64,000 nt of DNA from Gemmatimonadota bacterium (lineage in GTDB: Bacteria > Gemmatimonadota > Gemmatimonadetes > Gemmatimonadales > Gemmatimonadaceae). Each line of letters opens with the position of its first letter. The stretch's first letter is position 1. This document shows positions 16,774 through 25,594 of the stretch, one piece after another. The notes under the pieces were generated by a model, which saw only the letters and a program-made list of their open reading frames with translations, was not told the origin of the DNA and did no database searches. The position numbers and the translations under genes are program-made. The stretch spans positions 62,001 through 126,000 of the forward strand of contig JAJPIM010000030.1 of NCBI GenBank assembly GCA_021324775.1, given 5' to 3'.

Positions 16774-16874
16774 CCTCAGCATCGGTCCCGGGTTGCCGTC
16801 GCGGTCCGCCACCTGCGCGGACCGCGCGCGCGATGTGATCTTTCCGGTCGCCCATCCCGGCTGGAGGATCTCTC

Positions 16875-17291
16875 TTGAACCATGATGGAGCCGCTGGCAC
16901 TGCACCGGCGGCGATGCTGCCTCCTGGCGCCCATATCGCGCCGTTTCTCGCATCGAACGGATCGGCCGTCGCGCTGCTGATCGGCGAGCGCGGCGAGTTA
17001 CTCGGTGCGGGCGTTCTCGGTGCCGTCGGGAAGCGTCTACTCGAAGATGTGATCGAAGAGCCGACGGAGGGGGCGCCAGTGGTACCGCCGGCTGGCGTCG
17101 TGCTGCTCGCGCGTGGCGTGCATCGGGCGCCGTGGTTCGCGTCGGCGGCCGGGGGCTCTGCGTACATCGCGGTGGATTCGCGATCGCGGCTGATCGAGGC
17201 CGATCCCGCGGTGGAGCGCGGACTCGAATCGCAGTGCCGCGCGGATCTGAGCGAAATGCTGGATGCGGCGGATCCGGTAGCGGGCGGCTAG
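16875..17291 (+). CDS. Hypothetical protein, 138 residues, TTG start
   Basis: The TTG start at 16875 has a good Shine-Dalgarno (CTGGAGGA at 16861-16868); the frame has no better start. The sequence is alternating hydrophobic (AVALLIGERGELLGAGVLGAVG, AGVVLLARGV) with no clear transmembrane or signal segment, and an acidic C-terminus (CRADLSEMLDAADP). No family is recognised. It lies 9 bp before the next gene and may share its operon. Confidence 0.62.
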   Translation: MNHDGAAGTAPAAMLPPGAHIAPFLASNGSAVALLIGERGELLGAGVLGAVGKRLLEDVIEEPTEGAPVVPPAGVVLLARGVHRAPWFASAAGGSAYIAVDSRSRLIEADPAVERGLESQCRADLSEMLDAADPVAGG

Positions 17292-17300
17292 GACCGCGCG

Positions 17301-17807
17301 GTGTTGCTGTTCCGATCGAGCCGCACGCAGGCGAAGATCGTCTTCGGTGTCATCGCCGGGTTGGCCGTCGCGGTGTCGCTCATCGGGATCTATCTCGCGC
17401 CGGCGTTGGGGACATTTGCCGTGGAGATCGCGATCGTCCCGCTGTTCCTGACCATGTGGATCGGGGCCGCGTGGTATCGCCAGCGGTTCGGGGGGCGGCA
17501 GTGGCAGTGGCGGGTCGCGGTGGCGATGGCATGGTCGGGCGCGCTGGGCGCGGTCGAGGCGTTGGCCGCGATGATGCCGTGGACCGAGTGGCCGAGCGCC
17601 GGAAGTGTGCTCCGGTGGACGATGTCCGTCGTGATCGGCTCAGCCGCGTACGGCGTCGCGTGCGTGCCGCTCATGTGGCTGGCCGACCGGCGGCTGCATC
17701 GGATCCGCGTCAAACGCCGTCATCGGACGAGCGCGGGGGGCGGCACGCGGCAGGCATCCCCTGGTGGCGGCGCGAGCGGATCGCCGTCGGATCAGTCGAG
17801 CACGTAG
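17301..17807 (+). CDS. Small integral membrane protein of unknown function
   Basis: The 168-residue protein has about four transmembrane helices (residues ~12-33, 38-56, 72-90 and 104-125). A basic tail (RRLHRIRVKRRHR) and a Gly/Ser-rich C-terminus follow. The start is GTG, 9 bp after the previous stop, with TAGGAC as a likely Shine-Dalgarno. No family is recognised. Confidence 0.65.
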   Translation: MLLFRSSRTQAKIVFGVIAGLAVAVSLIGIYLAPALGTFAVEIAIVPLFLTMWIGAAWYRQRFGGRQWQWRVAVAMAWSGALGAVEALAAMMPWTEWPSAGSVLRWTMSVVIGSAAYGVACVPLMWLADRRLHRIRVKRRHRTSAGGGTRQASPGGGASGSPSDQSST

Positions 17808-17848
17808 CCTCTGTCCTCATCGCCGCGGCGATCTCCGGCCAGACAGCG

Positions 17849-18442
17849 TTATCGTGCCGCTGCGGTCGCCGTTGCGGTTGCGGTTCCCGCCGCTCGTTCG
17901 GCCTGCCAGAGATGGCGGCGCTCGTGTGCCGCGAGGATCGCGAACATCGAGAGCAGATTGTACCGCAGGCGGCGATTGAACGGCGAGACGATCGTGGCGC
18001 GGTCGAGCGCGACGCCGTCGGCCGCGTGGAGCGATTCGATCAGCACATCCTGCGCGGCGACGAACGATGGCAGGACCTGTTCGGGCGGTCCGATATCGAC
18101 CGGTACGACCGCCGCGCTGCTCGTGGTGCGGTACCGATACGGCGGCTCCATGATCCAGCGCATGATCCGGCCGAGGGGATCCATCCGGTACGGACCGGTG
18201 CCGCGGAGCCCGTGCGCACGCGCGCCCTCGATGGCCTGATCGAGGAGCGGTTTGAAAATGTGGGCGGTGAGACTGAGATGCGTCAGGCACTCGGCGGGTG
18301 ACCAGCCATCCGCGGCGGGGCGGCGCATCAGGGCGTCGGGTGACAGCGTGGCGACGACGGCACGTGCTCGATCCGTAGCCATGTTGAACTGGCGGCCGAG
18401 CATTGCCAACTGTGGTGCATTGGGTACCCCGCGAGGCGTCAC
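17849..18442 (-). CDS. DinB-superfamily protein
   Basis: The 197-residue protein fits the DinB/YfiT four-helix bundle. The first helix ends PADGWSPAECLTHLSLTA with a putative metal His, and the last helix holds HERRHLWQAE with two more His. That gives the three-histidine site typical of the superfamily. Members include thiol-dependent transferases and many unknowns; the substrate is not predictable. The start is GTG 18442; an ATG at 18403 (MLGRQF) is possible. The C-terminus is a low-complexity Ala/Thr tail. Confidence 0.82.
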   Translation of the reverse strand: MTPRGVPNAPQLAMLGRQFNMATDRARAVVATLSPDALMRRPAADGWSPAECLTHLSLTAHIFKPLLDQAIEGARAHGLRGTGPYRMDPLGRIMRWIMEPPYRYRTTSSAAVVPVDIGPPEQVLPSFVAAQDVLIESLHAADGVALDRATIVSPFNRRLRYNLLSMFAILAAHERRHLWQAERAAGTATATATAAAR

Positions 18443-18582
18443 GGGGTCAGACTGTATCCCGAGCGATGGCTACGCGACCTCTGCGGACAGAGACACCCGA
18501 ATCTAGAGTGCCCGGAGCCGAATCGCGATACCAGGTCTTCGTGCAGCGAGATATAGTGGGAGAACATTAACCGCCCTGGGAC

Positions 18583-19083
18583 ATGGGAACACTCACGACA
18601 CCTCGCATTCGTCTGGCGACGGCGGCTGATGCCGCGCTGCTTGCCCGCCATCGTGCGGACATGTTCCGCGACATGGGGCGGCTCAATGCCGCGACATATG
18701 GCCCGTTGGCCGCGGCCTCGGCCGCCTATTTCGCGCGTGCGATACCCGCGGGCGAATACGCCGGATGGATCGCTACGACGGGCGATGAGACCGATGCGCC
18801 GATCGCGGGGGCGGGCGTGCAGGTGCGGGCGATGCTGCCGCGTCCGAACGAGACCGGAACGGCGCTCACTGATGGACCCGAGGGGATCGTGCTCAACGTG
18901 TACACCGAGCATGCGTGGCGCCGCCGGGGTGTGGCGGAGCTGCTGATGCGGCACCTGCTCGAATGGAGCCGTGCGCGGGGGCTGGTCCGCGTGGTGCTCC
19001 ACGCCTCGGCCGGCGGGCGCCCCCTGTATGAGAAACTGGGATTCGTGCCAACCAACGAAATGCGCTATACCGGCACTGATTGA
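18583..19083 (+). CDS. GNAT-family N-acetyltransferase
   Basis: The 166-residue protein has a full GNAT fold. An N-terminal RLATAADAALLARHRADMF leads to the acetyl-CoA loop WRRRGVAELLMRHLL (R/QxxGxA type). It closes with LHASAGGRPLYEKLGF, the usual last strand-helix of the fold. The substrate is unknown. It is a lone gene divergent from the DinB-like gene across a 140-bp gap that should hold both promoters. Confidence 0.85.
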   Translation: MGTLTTPRIRLATAADAALLARHRADMFRDMGRLNAATYGPLAAASAAYFARAIPAGEYAGWIATTGDETDAPIAGAGVQVRAMLPRPNETGTALTDGPEGIVLNVYTEHAWRRRGVAELLMRHLLEWSRARGLVRVVLHASAGGRPLYEKLGFVPTNEMRYTGTD

Positions 19084-19215
19084 CGGGAGGCCGCCGGGCG
19101 CGGCCTTGCGAGCGCTACTTTTCCAGCAGGTAGCATATCGCAGCGCGTACGACCCCGTACGGCACCGTACGCATCACGCACTGCCTAGACACCGAATCTT
19201 CCGGGTTCGACCGTC

Positions 19216-19788
19216 ATGCCTGACTACGAGCACAACGCCGGCTCCACCAATGCGAGCAGCGATACAAGCGACGGCACTCGCGACAGCGGAAGTGGCAGCA
19301 CAAGCAGCAGCGCGAAAAGCGAGAAGGCCAAAGACCCAGAGACGGACGCGCACAAGCATCTCACCGTCCGCTGCCAATTCTGCGAGACATGGAATCGCGT
19401 GGACGCAGCTCGCGCGCAGGATCGTCCAAAGTGTGGCAAGTGCGGACGGCCAATGCTGCTCGACCGTCCCGTCCCGTTGTCCGACGACACATTCCGGCGG
19501 ACGATCGACGGGAGCGAGATCCCGGTGTTGGTGGATTTCTACGCGGACTGGTGCGGGCCGTGCAAGCAGATGGCGCCCGCCGTCGATGCGGTAGCGGCCG
19601 CGCATCGCGGGCGTGCGCTCGTCGCCAAACTCGACACGGATCGGGCGCCGCGGACGGCGAGCGAGTTCCAGATTCGCGGGATTCCGACCGTGATCGTGTT
19701 CAGCGGCGGCCGGGAAGTGGCGCGGCAGAGCGGTGCGGTGCCGCAGCCCGTGCTCGAAGCTCTGCTCCGGCGCGCTAGCGTCGGCTAG
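19216..19788 (+). CDS. trxC: Thioredoxin 2 (zinc-ribbon thioredoxin)
   Basis: The 190-residue cytosolic protein disulphide reductase has the TrxC architecture. An N-terminal zinc ribbon has Cys53/Cys56 and Cys73/Cys76 (CQFC and CGKC). The thioredoxin domain has the active site W-C113-G-P-C116-K and a cis-Pro segment (RGIPTVIVF). The first ~45 residues are a Ser/Asp/Lys-rich, probably disordered extension not usual in the family. It is a lone gene. Confidence 0.93.
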   Translation: MPDYEHNAGSTNASSDTSDGTRDSGSGSTSSSAKSEKAKDPETDAHKHLTVRCQFCETWNRVDAARAQDRPKCGKCGRPMLLDRPVPLSDDTFRRTIDGSEIPVLVDFYADWCGPCKQMAPAVDAVAAAHRGRALVAKLDTDRAPRTASEFQIRGIPTVIVFSGGREVARQSGAVPQPVLEALLRRASVG

Positions 19789-19854
19789 GGATGTCTGGCG
19801 CCGGAGAGTGCTTGCGGCCAGGCGAGTCGCGGCGGCATGTGCGCTGCGCCCCGC

Positions 19855-20052
19855 TCACCACTCGTATTGCGATGCGATCACCAGACAGAGAATCGAGAGG
19901 GCGCCCCAGAACACCGCTCGCAGCCGCGAGTGTGACGGTGGCGATTCCCCGCCCTCTTCGGCCGGCCGCCACGAGTCGTCGTACAGCGTACGTCCGCGAA
20001 ATACGCCATCCAGTGCGAGGAGCAGGAACAGGCAGGCGAGAATCGTGAACAT
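19855..20052 (-). CDS. Small two-helix membrane protein
   Basis: From ATG 20052 this gives 65 residues with two hydrophobic helices (MFTILACLFLLLALDGVF and AVFWGALSILCLVIASQYEW) joined by a charged loop. A longer reading from 20142 adds a basic N-terminus of doubtful reality. Function is unknown; it converges with trxC and diverges from the glycosyltransferase. Confidence 0.6.
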   Translation of the reverse strand: MFTILACLFLLLALDGVFRGRTLYDDSWRPAEEGGESPPSHSRLRAVFWGALSILCLVIASQYEW

Positions 20053-20172
20053 GGCAGGCGACCGAGTGCGCGCGGCGGGATTGGCGAGGGGAACTGGGAA
20101 AACGGTAGACGCGGGAGACCGTCGCCGCCAGCCTCGGGACAAAGGTCAGGGCGAAGCCCGGGGAGCGCGGCT

Positions 20173-21366
20173 GTGAGCACGATGGTGCTCGAGCGGCGTC
20201 AGGCGGCGGTCCGGCATGCGGATCCGCGGGCGCTTCGGCTCGCCTTGTTCACGGACAGCTATTCCCCGCAGCTCAACGGTGTGGCGCTGCTGCTCGGGCG
20301 GCTGGTCGAAGCCGTGCGCGCGCGCGGTGCCACGGTGCGGGTGTACACGACGAGCGATCCGGCGGGTGCCGAGGCGGATGATGTGCGGCGGTGGCCCAGC
20401 GTAGCGTTCTGGGCGTATCCGGAGCACCGGCTCGCGCTCCCGACCCAACCGCGTGTGCGTCGCGAGCTGCGAGCGTGGCGGCCGACCCTGGTGCATGCGG
20501 CAAGTCCGTTCGGGATGGGGTTGGCGGCACGCGCGGCGGCGCGGGCGATGGGGGTGCCGTTCGTGACCTCGTATCACACGCACTGGAGCGCATACAGCAG
20601 CTTCTACCAGATGGGCGCACTGCGCGGGACCGCGTGGCACTATCTGCGGTGGTTTCACAACGGGGGCGCGCGGACGTACTGCCCGACACAGGCCGTGCAG
20701 GATGAACTGGCGGCTCGGGGATTCCAGCATATGGCACTCTGGAGCCGCGGCGTAGACAGCGCCCGTTTCAATCCATCGTATCGGTCACCGGCGCTGCGCG
20801 CACGGCTTGGCGTCACGGACGACATGGTGCTCGCGATCTACGTCGGGCGGCTGGGTGCCGAGAAGGGGCTGGGTGTGGCGCTGCGAGGGATGCGGGAGGT
20901 CATGCGAGCCGCGCCCGGGCGTGTGCGGTGCGCGATCGCCGGCGATGGGCCGTACACGGAGGCGGCGCGCAAGCTCGCGCCCGAGGGGACAGTCTTCATG
21001 GGGCGCCTGACGGGTGATGCGCTGAGCGAGTTCTATGCGTCGGCTGATGTCTTCATGTTCCCGTCGGCGACCGACACGTTCGGCAACGTGTTGCTGGAGG
21101 CGATGGCGTCGGGGCTGCCGGTCGTCGGAGCGGATGTGGGGCCGACGCGTGAGCTGTTGGCGGAGCACACCGGAGTGACATTCGCACCGGGAGATGCGGC
21201 GGATTTTGCCCGGCAATTGCTGGATCTGGTACACAACGGGAGCCGGCGAGGGGGCCTGGGCCGCAACGCGCTGGGGTTTGCGCGCCGGTGCACGTGGGAT
21301 CGAGTGTGGGACAGCCTGGTCGATGACTACTGTGCCGTTACGGCCGGGGTGTCGTCGGGGGCCTAG
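20173..21366 (+). CDS. GT4-family glycosyltransferase
   Basis: The 397-residue retaining glycosyltransferase has the GT-B fold. The N-terminal Rossmann half begins LALFTDSYSPQLNGVA, as in MgtA, SqdX and PimB-like mannosyl- or sulphoquinovosyl-transferases. The acceptor-site SYHTHWSAYSSFY follows. The C-terminal half has VGRLGAEKGL and the donor-binding E-x7-E region FPSATDTFGNVLLEAMASG. The GTG start has GGGGAG about 10 bases upstream. It probably glycosylates a lipid or envelope polymer; the donor is not determined, and the gene is not in a polysaccharide cluster. Confidence 0.88.
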   Translation: MSTMVLERRQAAVRHADPRALRLALFTDSYSPQLNGVALLLGRLVEAVRARGATVRVYTTSDPAGAEADDVRRWPSVAFWAYPEHRLALPTQPRVRRELRAWRPTLVHAASPFGMGLAARAAARAMGVPFVTSYHTHWSAYSSFYQMGALRGTAWHYLRWFHNGGARTYCPTQAVQDELAARGFQHMALWSRGVDSARFNPSYRSPALRARLGVTDDMVLAIYVGRLGAEKGLGVALRGMREVMRAAPGRVRCAIAGDGPYTEAARKLAPEGTVFMGRLTGDALSEFYASADVFMFPSATDTFGNVLLEAMASGLPVVGADVGPTRELLAEHTGVTFAPGDAADFARQLLDLVHNGSRRGGLGRNALGFARRCTWDRVWDSLVDDYCAVTAGVSSGA

Positions 21367-21415
21367 CTCGCAGGCCCAGGCTGACGCGTGACCTGGAGGG
21401 GCCGCGTCGCGTGTA

Positions 21416-23257
21416 ATGAGGGTGATACGCGACCGGGCCACCCAGACAACGCGATCGAGCACCCATGGCGTGGCAGCCAGGGGGCTCGCCCCCGCCCTGG
21501 CAGCCATCGTGCTGCTTGCGGCGTGCCGAGGCAGTGGCGGATCGGTCGCGATGGGGAGTCCGCGTGCGACGATGAGCGACGCCGACCATGGCGCGTCGGC
21601 CGCCGCAGTCGACGCTATGGACATGCTCAGTGCCGACGCACTTCCGGACACCGAGCTGCACCTGCGACTCAGCGCGACGCGGCTGCCAACTGCGGACGAT
21701 TCGACGCGAGCGGATATGCTCCTCGTCGATGTGCGGGACGCGCTCCGGAAATACGGTGATGTGCGAGTCGCCGCGGCTGACGGCTTCGAAGAAATGCCTG
21801 GTCCGACCGGCACGTACCGCATGCATCACTTGACCAACTGGGCTTGGGCCAGAGCGGAGAGCCGGCGATTCGACCCCACCAAGCCTACCTCCCTGCTTTA
21901 CCGTGAAAACGCGGATGGCACATTGCGGCTGGCGGGCGCGATGTACACCGCTCCAGCCTCCGCTTCGCCCGAGGAGCTGGATCAGCGGCTTCCTCTGAGC
22001 TTCGCGCGGTGGCACCGCCACGTGAACTGGTGCACGCCCGCTAGCGGATCCGGATCGCAGTGGCTGGCCACGAGAGACGGGTCGCCGCTCTTTGGCCCGC
22101 GCAGTCCTGTCGCGTCCCGTGAGGCGTGCAAGTCGGAAGGCGGGATCTTCTATCCGCAGGTATTCGGGTGGATGGTGCACGTCACGATCGTGGGATCTGA
22201 CGATCCGGCTGTGGTGTGGCGTGGCGGGTTGGCGATCGAGAATCCCGCCAACAGTCCGGACACCGCGGCGCCGCACGTCCAAGCCGCTGCGCCCGACACG
22301 GGGCGGCCCGCGCTCGCTCTTCCACCTGCTGCGACGGCCGCTGCGACACGCGCCGCGGCATCTCCGAGCACACCCGACGCGTCGTTAGCCGCCCGCTCCC
22401 CTGCACCGATCGCTACGGCACCCGGCGGGACGGTACCGGTCGTGACGGTGCCGGTCGTGCGGCGGAAGCAGCAGCGCGCTGCTCCTGTCATAACGGCCGA
22501 ACCGATTACCGCTCCGGTTCAAACTCCTGTTCAAACTCCGGTATATCCGCATCCGGCGTCAGACTTGCCGGCGCGCACCGTGTTTTCCGCTCCCGTGTCC
22601 ACCGCGGGGACCTTCCGGAGCGGGGCTGCCGCGATCGCGTACGACCGATTCGAGCCGTCCGGGCATGCCGGGCGTCGTCCCGGCGTCGTGCTTCTCCACG
22701 ATGCGCCGGGTCTCGCTCCGCAGGCTGCTTTTCTCCATGGGCTGGCGATGACGCTCGTGCAGCGCGGGTACGAAGTCGAAATCGTGCATTACCTGGACCG
22801 TTCGGGGATATCGGCCGCCGATGGCGATGACCGTCGTGCGCACTTTCGCGAATGGGCGGGGACGGTACGTGATGCGCTCTCCGATCTCGCGCGGTCGCCG
22901 GGAGTGGATTCCAGCCGGGTGGGTGTGATGGGGACGGGCCTCGGGGGGACTCTGGCGTTGATGGCGGGAGCGACGGACGCGCACGTCAAGGCGGTTGCCG
23001 AGTACGGAGGTGCGATTCCCGCCCGGGCGGCGTCGCTCGTGCAGCGCATGCCGCCGGTGTTGATCATGCACGGCGACAAGGACCGCGCCGTGCCGTTGGC
23101 GGAGGCGTATCGCATCCGGGCCATGTGCCAGGCCGTGCAGGCGCCAGCCGATCTCGAGGTGTTTTACGGCCAGAGCCATGTCATCGAAGGAGCTGACGCG
23201 GACGCGCTTCGCGACAAGACCGTCGCGTTCCTGGATCGGTACCTGGGCGCGCGGTAA
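21416..23257 (+). CDS. Lipoprotein: WHxHxNWC domain fused to a dienelactone-hydrolase-like domain lacking its nucleophile
   Basis: The 613-residue protein starts with a lipoprotein signal (IVLLAACRG). A domain of about 160 residues (~105-270) holds PTSLLYRENADG, AMYTAP, W199-H-R-H-V-N-W-C206, SREACKSEGG and FGWMVHV. It is homologous to the protein at 49851-50669, with invariant His and Cys that suggest metal binding. A Pro/Ala/Thr-rich linker (~280-400) follows. The C-terminal domain is dienelactone-hydrolase-like (GVVLLHDAPGL, HGDKDRAVP, YGQSHVI). The acid and His are present, but the nucleophile elbow reads G506-T-G508-L-G-G with Gly508 where Cys or Ser is required. It may therefore bind rather than cleave ligands. 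Confidence 0.82.
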   Translation: MRVIRDRATQTTRSSTHGVAARGLAPALAAIVLLAACRGSGGSVAMGSPRATMSDADHGASAAAVDAMDMLSADALPDTELHLRLSATRLPTADDSTRADMLLVDVRDALRKYGDVRVAAADGFEEMPGPTGTYRMHHLTNWAWARAESRRFDPTKPTSLLYRENADGTLRLAGAMYTAPASASPEELDQRLPLSFARWHRHVNWCTPASGSGSQWLATRDGSPLFGPRSPVASREACKSEGGIFYPQVFGWMVHVTIVGSDDPAVVWRGGLAIENPANSPDTAAPHVQAAAPDTGRPALALPPAATAAATRAAASPSTPDASLAARSPAPIATAPGGTVPVVTVPVVRRKQQRAAPVITAEPITAPVQTPVQTPVYPHPASDLPARTVFSAPVSTAGTFRSGAAAIAYDRFEPSGHAGRRPGVVLLHDAPGLAPQAAFLHGLAMTLVQRGYEVEIVHYLDRSGISAADGDDRRAHFREWAGTVRDALSDLARSPGVDSSRVGVMGTGLGGTLALMAGATDAHVKAVAEYGGAIPARAASLVQRMPPVLIMHGDKDRAVPLAEAYRIRAMCQAVQAPADLEVFYGQSHVIEGADADALRDKTVAFLDRYLGAR

Positions 23258-23271
23258 CGCCGGCGCCCGCC

Positions 23272-24756
23272 CTACCGGCGCACAGTAGCCGCGGCGTCCT
23301 GGAGCAGGCGCCAGGCGGTGGCGACGTGACGGAGTTCGGTGCGCACGTTGCCGATGGCGAGGCGGATGGTGTAGCGACCCGCGAGCTTCGTGTGCGAGAG
23401 GTAGACCTCGCCGCTAGCGTTGACACGCTCGAGGATCGCGGCGTTGAGGGCGTCCGTCTCTTCGTCGTTCAGGTCCGGGTCGCCGGGATTGTAGCGAAAG
23501 CACACGAGCGAGAAGTGGACGGGGGCGACGCGCCGCCAGGCGGATGCGGCGTCGACCCAAGCTGCGAACTCCCGGGCGAGCGCGCAGTGGTAGCGGATGC
23601 GATCCGCGAGGCCGAGTGCGCCGAAGACGCGGATCACCGACCAGAGCTTGAGAGCCCGAAACCGGTGGCCGAGCTGGATCCCGTAGTCCATGTAATTCAC
23701 GACCTCGTCCGGCGCGGTCGTGCTGAGGTATTCCGGCACGAGTGAGAACGCGCGCCGCAGTACGTCCGGGCGCCGGGTGTAGAGGGCCGAGCAGTCGATG
23801 GGGGTGAAGAGCCATTTGTGGGGGTTGATGACGAGCGAATCCGCGCGATCCACCCCCGCGAGCACCTGCTGCAACTCCGGGACGACCGCGGCGGTTCCGC
23901 CGTAGGCGCCGTCGACGTGCAGCCAGATCTTCTCTCGTTCGCATACCGTGGCGATCGCGGGCACCGGGTCGATGCTTCCGGATCCAGTCGTGCCGACCGT
24001 CGCGATCGCAGCGATTGGCAGGCGTCCGTGCGCGCGGTCCTCGGTGATCAGGTTCGCGAGCGCGTCGGGGCGCATGCGGAAGTCATTGTCGACGGGCACG
24101 TGGACGACGTTGTCGTGGCCGAAGCCCAGTGTGATCGCGGCGCGGTCGATCGAGGAGTGTGATTCCGCGGACGTATAGATGCGGAGCGGGGGGAGATCGG
24201 GCCGGCCGGCGAGACCCCGGGACCGCACGGCGAGCGCTGGCTGCGTTTCTCGCGCGGCGGCCAGCGCGAGCAGCGTGGAGATCGACGCCGTGTCGGTGAT
24301 CATCCCGAACCATCCGGACTGGAGCCCGAGCAATTGCCGCAGCCAGTCGAGCGTGAGCTGCTCGAGCTCCGTGGCGGCGGGGCTCGTGCGCCAGAGCATC
24401 CCGTTGATATTGAGGGCGGCGGTGAGCAGCTCCGCCAGGATGCCGGGCGCCGATCCGGAGATCGCGAAATAGGCAAAGAATCCGGGGTGGTTCCAGTGCG
24501 TCACGCCGGGGAGGATGACGCGCTCGACATCCGCCATGACCGCCGCGAACGGTTCCCCGAGCGCCGGGGGGGCGGCGGGCAGCGCGGATCGTACCTGTCC
24601 GGGGCTGGCGCGTGAGAGGACCGGGTACTGCTCGGCGTCCGCGAGGTATCGCGCGATCCAATCGATGAGTGCGTGGCCCGCCGCGGCGAACTCCGCCGGC
24701 GCGATGTCACCGGGTGCCATGTCACCGGGTGCGGGCCTGAGAGGCTGGTTCGGCAT
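23272..24756 (-). CDS. Group II PLP-dependent decarboxylase (aromatic-L-amino-acid type)
   Basis: From ATG 24756 (MPNQPLRPAPGDM) this encodes 494 residues, the normal length of the family; a longer frame to 24984 is not family-like. The PLP lysine is Lys314 in NPHKWLF. Other marks are HVDGAYGG (Asp binding the pyridine N), ATVGTTGSGSIDPV and SAESHSSIDRAA. This resembles tyrosine/tryptophan/DOPA decarboxylases; which amine it makes is not predictable. A short PGDMAPGDIAPAEF duplication lies at the N-terminus. It is divergent from the sigma factor and 14 bp from the convergent lipoprotein stop. Confidence 0.9.
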   Translation of the reverse strand: MPNQPLRPAPGDMAPGDIAPAEFAAAGHALIDWIARYLADAEQYPVLSRASPGQVRSALPAAPPALGEPFAAVMADVERVILPGVTHWNHPGFFAYFAISGSAPGILAELLTAALNINGMLWRTSPAATELEQLTLDWLRQLLGLQSGWFGMITDTASISTLLALAAARETQPALAVRSRGLAGRPDLPPLRIYTSAESHSSIDRAAITLGFGHDNVVHVPVDNDFRMRPDALANLITEDRAHGRLPIAAIATVGTTGSGSIDPVPAIATVCEREKIWLHVDGAYGGTAAVVPELQQVLAGVDRADSLVINPHKWLFTPIDCSALYTRRPDVLRRAFSLVPEYLSTTAPDEVVNYMDYGIQLGHRFRALKLWSVIRVFGALGLADRIRYHCALAREFAAWVDAASAWRRVAPVHFSLVCFRYNPGDPDLNDEETDALNAAILERVNASGEVYLSHTKLAGRYTIRLAIGNVRTELRHVATAWRLLQDAAATVRR

Positions 24757-24901
24757 GCGGCCAACAATCAACGGCGCGTGACGATCGTGCGCCACCATGT
24801 CCCGTGGCGATGCGTGCCCGATGACGCCGAGCCGGTCCCGTGGCGCCGCCGCGCGGCCCGATACTGACCAGCGGCTGACGCTGGCGTGAGAAGGTTCGCG
24901 G

Positions 24902-25594
24902 GTGACCAGCGTCGATCGAGTGCGGCGTGGGCCAGGGCGAGGCGCGGGGAGCGGGGGCCAGAGCGGGTGGCTGGCATGTGACACCGCGACGAGGCTCGTG
25001 CGTGAAGCGCAGGCCGGGTCACCTCGCGAACTCGACGCCTTGCTGGCGGCGATGCGGCCGTCGTTGTTCGGCTACTTCTGCCGCCGGGTCGACGCGGCCG
25101 CCGCGGACGATCTCGCGCAGCGTGCGCTCCTGATCCTGGCGCGCGAGTATCGCCGGATCGTGCCGGAGAGTGCTGGACAGTGGGTGGTCACCGTCGCTCG
25201 CAACGTCGTACGCGACGAGCATCGGCGGTCCGCTCGTGCGGCGGGGCGTCGTGCGCCCGCTCACGAGGCACATGGCGTGGCATCGCCGGAGATCGTGGGT
25301 GGCGGGATCGAATATGACGAACTGGCGCAGGCCGTCATCGGAGCGGCGCAAACGGCGTGTACCGCATCACTCCGAGTGGTGGTACTCGGCATCGTGAGCG
25401 GGCTTGGAGTGCCGGAGATCGCGCAGCAGGAAGGCGTCAGTGAGGCGGCCGTTCGAGTCCGGCTGACGCGTGCTCGCGCAGTGTTACGGCGCGAGCTTTG
25501 GCGGTTTCGCGACGATGCGATCCCGAGTGCCTGCTCTTCCCTGGCACGAGACGATCACGCGGCGATTGTGCTGGACGGGTGCGCGCCGCGGTGA
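24902..25594 (+). CDS. ECF-type sigma-70 family factor
   Basis: The 230-residue protein has region 2 (ELDALLAAMRPSLFGYFCRR to WVVTVARNVVRDEHRR) and region 4 with its helix-turn-helix (GLGVPEIAQQEGVSEAAVRVRLTRARAVLRRELW). Region 2 contains the DDLAQRALLILAREYRR core-binding helix. The GTG start is unremarkable. Its stop overlaps the start of the DUF922 lipoprotein gene (GTGA), so the two are made together. No zinc-finger anti-sigma is adjacent; the lipoprotein is the only coupled partner. Confidence 0.87.
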   Translation: MTSVDRVRRGPGRGAGSGGQSGWLACDTATRLVREAQAGSPRELDALLAAMRPSLFGYFCRRVDAAAADDLAQRALLILAREYRRIVPESAGQWVVTVARNVVRDEHRRSARAAGRRAPAHEAHGVASPEIVGGGIEYDELAQAVIGAAQTACTASLRVVVLGIVSGLGVPEIAQQEGVSEAAVRVRLTRARAVLRRELWRFRDDAIPSACSSLARDDHAAIVLDGCAPR

